Positions 59,727 through 64,000 of a DNA stretch of 64,000 nt are shown one piece after another; the stretch's first letter is position 1; every line of letters begins with the position of its first letter. Below the pieces are notes generated by a model that was given only the letters and a program-made list of their open reading frames with translations, did no database searches and was not told where the DNA came from. The translations under genes and the position numbers were made by a program. Source of the DNA: Channa striata (taxonomy: Eukaryota > Chordata > Actinopteri > Anabantiformes > Channidae); the NCBI GenBank assembly GCA_033026295.1, contig CM065180.1, positions 24,927,523-24,991,522 of the forward strand, read 5' to 3'.

Positions 59727-62355
59727 ATGGGTTCGACTGTGGCTGTGATGTTGGTTTTGTCAGGTCAGCACAAGTCTGTCGGAATTTCAATTCCTCACGT
59801 TTTAATTACTCTGCCTTTAGTTCTGTCATCGAGGACCAGATGTCGAATCCAGAATAGGATCTTTTGAGTCATTTTGCATCACAGTAATTTTTCTTTTTTT
59901 TTCACCATCACAGGTCTTTGTTTTCTGCCTGCCTGTTATCCTCGTTTCTACGTCCTTGTTCGAGAACAGTACAGCTGGACTGTGGCTCAGCAATATTGCA
60001 GGTCCCACTTCGATGACCTGGCCGTCGCACAAAACGCAGAACAACTGACTGCGCTCAATAAAGTTATAGGCAGTCAACAGGTGGTCTGGACTGGTCTGCA
60101 TGCTGACATTGAATCATGGAGGTGGTCTCTCGAAAACCAGACTTACTATGGAGCTGGAGAAAATGCCTACAGGAAATGGGCTGCTGGTTCACCCAAAGTG
60201 ACAGGATATTTCCTAGTGTGTGTGGCAATGTTAGGTACTGGTCAATGGACAGATCAACTGTGTGTTAACACATACCCGTTCATCTGCTACAACGGTGAGA
60301 AACCTCTGTGTGTTTTAATGTTCTCCAAGGGGCTTTGAACTAACTGCTAATGTTCACGAGCTAATGTGCTCATGCCAAGAGGACAAACTTTTCAATGTCT
60401 GGCTCACGATTCATTCACATTTTACCAAATACAGTGATCTGCTGTCCGACTTTGAGACACTTGACGTTTAAAAAGCGTTTTCTGACGCCTCCTTATCTAA
60501 ATCTTAGCAGGACAAAGAAGACAGTGTTTGCAATTTCCTGGTTTTCTTGATATTCGCCAAAGTCACAAATACCGACAAACCATATTAGTAAGCTGATACA
60601 AGAGTCCGGATCCTCTTTTTATTGATCACACTCATTAAGTATTGAAAGTGATGCTAACACTAAGCTTCTGATGTCAATAAATGTAGACTGGAGTCCAATC
60701 AATGAAATGAGAGTAGACCTGTGGTTTAAAACTACTTTGAATTTCAAATAGCATGAATGTGCGAGTCATAAGCAGCATCAGCTAATTTGAGCTATGCCCC
60801 AGAAAAAAAAGAGTTGCATGTAGCTTTCGGACTAATCTCAGATTTTAGGTATTCATCCGTCCGCAGTTAGATATATTGTCTGTAAATGGGGACAGCTTGG
60901 CTAATCTCTATAGAAGTGTGCAACAAACCAAGATCAAATGCACAACACAGATTTCTTAATGAGTTGAAAAATAAGAGTCTAGAGTAACAACTAAAGACAG
61001 ATGTAGTATCTATGGGAGGACACCGTGGAGGAAGCCACTGCTCTTAAAAACCAGCATCATAGTTTAAATAACAGTATTAAGAAAACACCATCCCAACACC
61101 ATGGAGGGAGCTTCATGGACCAAATTTATCAAGCTATCATACGGGACAACATCCAAGTGTTAGTCTGTAAAGGTTCATAAGATGCCGAGTGATACAGCAG
61201 GACACGGCCATAAACACTGAAGTAACTCAACTTCAGAATGACTTCAGAGACAGAAACGCCATAAGAAGAGAAAGAGAAGCTTTGAAATGGCCTCAGCAGA
61301 GCTATTCACACCTGATGCCATCAGAATTTCGCTGAGCTGAACAGTCCAGAATTCCCCCTGAACATAGAGCAGGTCAAATCCTCAGCTACAGAAGGTGCGA
61401 CCACTGTTACCATCACTTTTTCTACCATGATGTTGTGTGTGGAATGGGTGTGTTCAATGAATACATAAAAGATTGTGACTGTGTTTTATCAAATTAGAAA
61501 TATTGTGTCTGTTGATATTTGTGTCTACAAAAAATTTCGAACAGTGCCATTACTTTTTCTTGCAACTCTATATGTGTAGGTGGTACTGCTGCACCTCCTG
61601 CAACAGTTTCCTTCCCAGCCAACCAGCTGATATACCAGCTCCCTAGAACCAGTCTAAAACACTATGATCCGCATGCCTGAGTCCTTACTCTTGCCTTCTG
61701 CATGGCTTGCAATGTTCCCAACCCAGAAACAAGCTACAAGCAGTACTGTGACAAGTAACATACATAGGTTATTTATTGTTTTCAGAATCACTGATTGCAA
61801 CACTTTCAATTTCAGGCATGGCAGAAACACAAGACCCTTCATCCAGCTTCATCTTTGTGAATCAGAATTTGACCTGGATGGATGCTCAGCAGTACTGCAG
61901 GGCCAACTACACTGACCTGGCCAGTGTGAGGAACCAGACTGAGAATGATCAAATAAAGACGATGATCCAAAACCAATACACATGGATCGGCCTCTACAGA
62001 AACTCCTGGCAGTGGTCAGATGGGAGCCCACTTTCAATAAGTAACTGGGATCCAACACTTGCATCAACTCCTACAACCATAGGCATTTGTGTTGCTGCTC
62101 GTTATGGCAAATGGTATCTTTCTCAGTGTTTCTACCCCAAAATTTTTGCTTGTTTTTCTGGTGAGTTTTGATTCTTACAACCTAATATAAAAATTGCAAC
62201 TATAGCTCAACGTGTGTTACTTGAAAAGTATAACGTAACCCTTTGTTAAAAATAAAATAGACAGTGCAGTGAGAAAGCTGGTGGTGCGAATGGTGCTGAA
62301 GGAAACTGACTCCTCTGTGGACATGGAGGACCTGAAACAGGACATGATACAGAAG
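59727..62355 (+). CDS. tandem copy of the two-C-type-lectin-domain gene (lectin gene 2, last exon not found)
   Basis: Four exons join in phase: 59727-59763 (MGSTVAVMLVLS signal start, again 37 nt long), 59914-60294, 61816-62160 and 62261-62355, giving 286 residues so far. CTLD1 has WTVAQQYC, WTGLHAD, WRWSLEN and QWTDQLC. CTLD2 has WMDAQQYC, WIGLYRN, WQWSDGSP and GKWYLSQC. As in gene 1, EPN/QPD is absent. The last exon found encodes VVRMVLKETDSSVDMEDL and ends with a good donor. The expected final exon (about 130 nt, KLRW-PDG type) is not visible up to 64000; it may lie beyond the window or have been lost. Intron 2 (1.5 kb) carries an old repeat. Confidence 0.8.
60990..61570. repeat. degenerate transposon-like repeat (possibly Tc1/mariner)
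   Basis: The stretch 'gggaggacaccgtggaggaagccactgctctt' and its flanks resemble decayed Tc1/mariner-type transposase DNA common in fish. No frame is open and no terminal inverted repeats were found. Confidence 0.35.
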
Positions 62356-64000
62356 GTAACTTTATAAAAGATGTTAAAGTTTTTTGGAGGGTTTGAATAA
62401 ATAGAAACATTTACTGAAGGTTTGACTAAAAAACACTTAATAATGTGTTTGTAATAACTTGCCCAAGACTTTGAAGTGCATCCCACACCGTTGAGACTGG
62501 TTGGATTGCACCGCTGGATGATCAGCTATTTCGACACGTTAAACCAGTGTACGCTGGAATCAGCCCACTGGTGAAAGAGAACCCTCTGATTGGCTGTTTA
62601 GCTTAGAGAATCAGTACAACTCCAGGAATAGGGGATCTAAACCTAACACTCTTTCCAATCCCAAAGGGGAGCTGTTTAAAAGGTTTGGAGGTGAGCAATG
62701 GTCGAAAAAACAAAAGCTTCAATACAAAACCCTAACTTATCTAACCAAAGACCAAACCACAAAATAAAATAAGGAAAGAGAGTCCCCTAACCCCAAAATG
62801 TTTCAAGTTTATCATACGTTGCTCTAGTAAGACACTTTATATAACTTACAACCATTTGAAAGTTCAAACAACAGAATTTGGGGTTGGTTGGGAAAGGCAG
62901 AGGTTGACAGGCTGAGGGCAGGCTGCTGTAAGATAGACATAAGAAGACTCTAGTCAAAGCTTGTCCAAACCAGTGGCACCCATTAATTCAAACAATCCAT
63001 TAACCAAAAAGAGCTGGGATAACTAAAAATCAAAATTACAGTATGTCCATCATCCACAGCTAATGAGATTTATGAAAGTATGCTGTGCTGGCCAAATGAT
63101 TTTGTAAAACATTTTGAAAGGACCTGCAGCCGTATTTCCTTTAGCTGAACCATTTCTTTAAGCAAATAATGAAACTGGCTTTAATCGGTTAAACAACAGC
63201 AGGATCAGAGACCAACTTGAGACCTGACCTTATCAGCTTTATCCACACAAACAATCATCAAGGAAGATAGGAGGACAGCACCATTATAATTTTAATGGGA
63301 CATAAAACTACCCCAGGTCTATGGCAGGTGTAGTATTGAAAAATATAATGTGCTGTATGAGCCAGTTCCTCAGGTTAAATAAAAAGACCTGAAGGTGACC
63401 TTTGATTTAAATGACTTCCTGCTGATTTGCACAAGTATTACAAGCTTAAGTTTTTCTTAGGGAACTGGTAGGAGCAAAAGCCCTGAAACACAAAGGGTTC
63501 GCAAAAAAAGATTTTGCAAGAAACTAGCTAAATACTTAAAACTGTTAACATGGGCCAGAGACAGACCATGCGTCAATGACCCAGAGTCACAGACATGTCA
63601 ATTGTCCTTTACCTTCCTTACAAAAAAGAAAATATGCCAAGACTCTGGCGTTCTTTGTTGTTGTTTTGCATGGATTTGGAATTTGCATCTGTGGGTTTTG
63701 CATCTCTTTGTGATATTTTTGCTTCTCTGTGTTATCACTGACACATTTTCAGCTCCTTAACAAGATTTAAGATTGTTTTAAAAATGACTTTCACAAAATC
63801 AGTGTGGTAGATAGAAATCTGACATGACTACGTACAAAACAGCAATGAAAAGATCAGAACATTTAATTGGTAATGGATAAAAGCGTCTGACTAAATGTGA
63901 CCAAATGACTAAATGCAAATGTAATGGTAGAATTCATAAAATTCGATACCTAACCCGTATACACTCAACATTAACACCCGTCTGCTGGTATTTCTCAGTT
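62356..64000. other. 3' flank of lectin gene 2
   Basis: No exon recognised. At 63868-63935 'ggataaaagcgtctgactaaatg...' is an L2/SINE-type repeat tail like that at 54820-54860. Confidence 0.45.

Overview
The window looks like nuclear DNA of a teleost fish, probably a spiny-rayed species. The genes are split by GT-AG introns, CR1/L2-type LINE fragments and tRNA-derived SINE-like repeats are frequent, (CA)n microsatellites are present, and the recognisable proteins (a Rho-GAP, C-type lectins, an apolipoprotein-L-like protein) are vertebrate. No function was assigned by database search; every call rests on reading the sequence.

Left part (about 2.1-26.7 kb): a tandem array of one gene family on the + strand. 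The most complete member (21675-26336) joins an apolipoprotein-L-like N-terminal half to a C-terminal domain of about 250 residues. I cannot place that domain in a well-characterised family. Three further copies keep mainly this C-terminal domain: an apparently intact short gene (2736-3860), a frameshifted pseudogene (7024-8248) and a copy with an internal deletion that has also lost the domain's conserved His-Gly and Ala-Cys motifs (13346-14660). An orphan second exon (11096-11200) and two orphan promoters (15.3 and 15.8 kb) suggest repeated duplication and decay. Four promoters carry a near-perfect interferon-stimulated response element (ISRE), usually next to a kappaB-like site. This points to an interferon/NF-kappaB-driven immune family. 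LINE copies (16.1-20.4 kb and 23.06-24.1 kb) separate or interrupt the copies.

Middle part (26.7-34.5 kb): about 8 kb with no gene I can support, holding microsatellites and weak degenerate repeats. From 34534 to 50874 lies a complete 20-exon Rho GTPase-activating protein gene (SH3, two WW, PH, RhoGAP; predicted 1116 residues), best matched to ARHGAP27. All exon phases join. It has a large Val-Pro-Ala repeat in the SH3-WW linker, a dead partial copy of its SH3 exon in intron 2, an antisense LINE fragment just before a PH exon, and a (GT)n tract at a PH-exon splice acceptor.

Right part (52-64 kb): LINE fragments, then two tandem secreted double C-type-lectin-domain genes (55944-57989, complete; 59727-62355, last exon not found in the window).

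The best candidate for something undescribed is the left array: an ISRE-driven, fast-evolving family in which an ApoL-like (membrane-active) module is fused to, or has shed copies of, a domain with His-Gly and Ala-Cys motifs resembling those of caspase-fold hydrolases.
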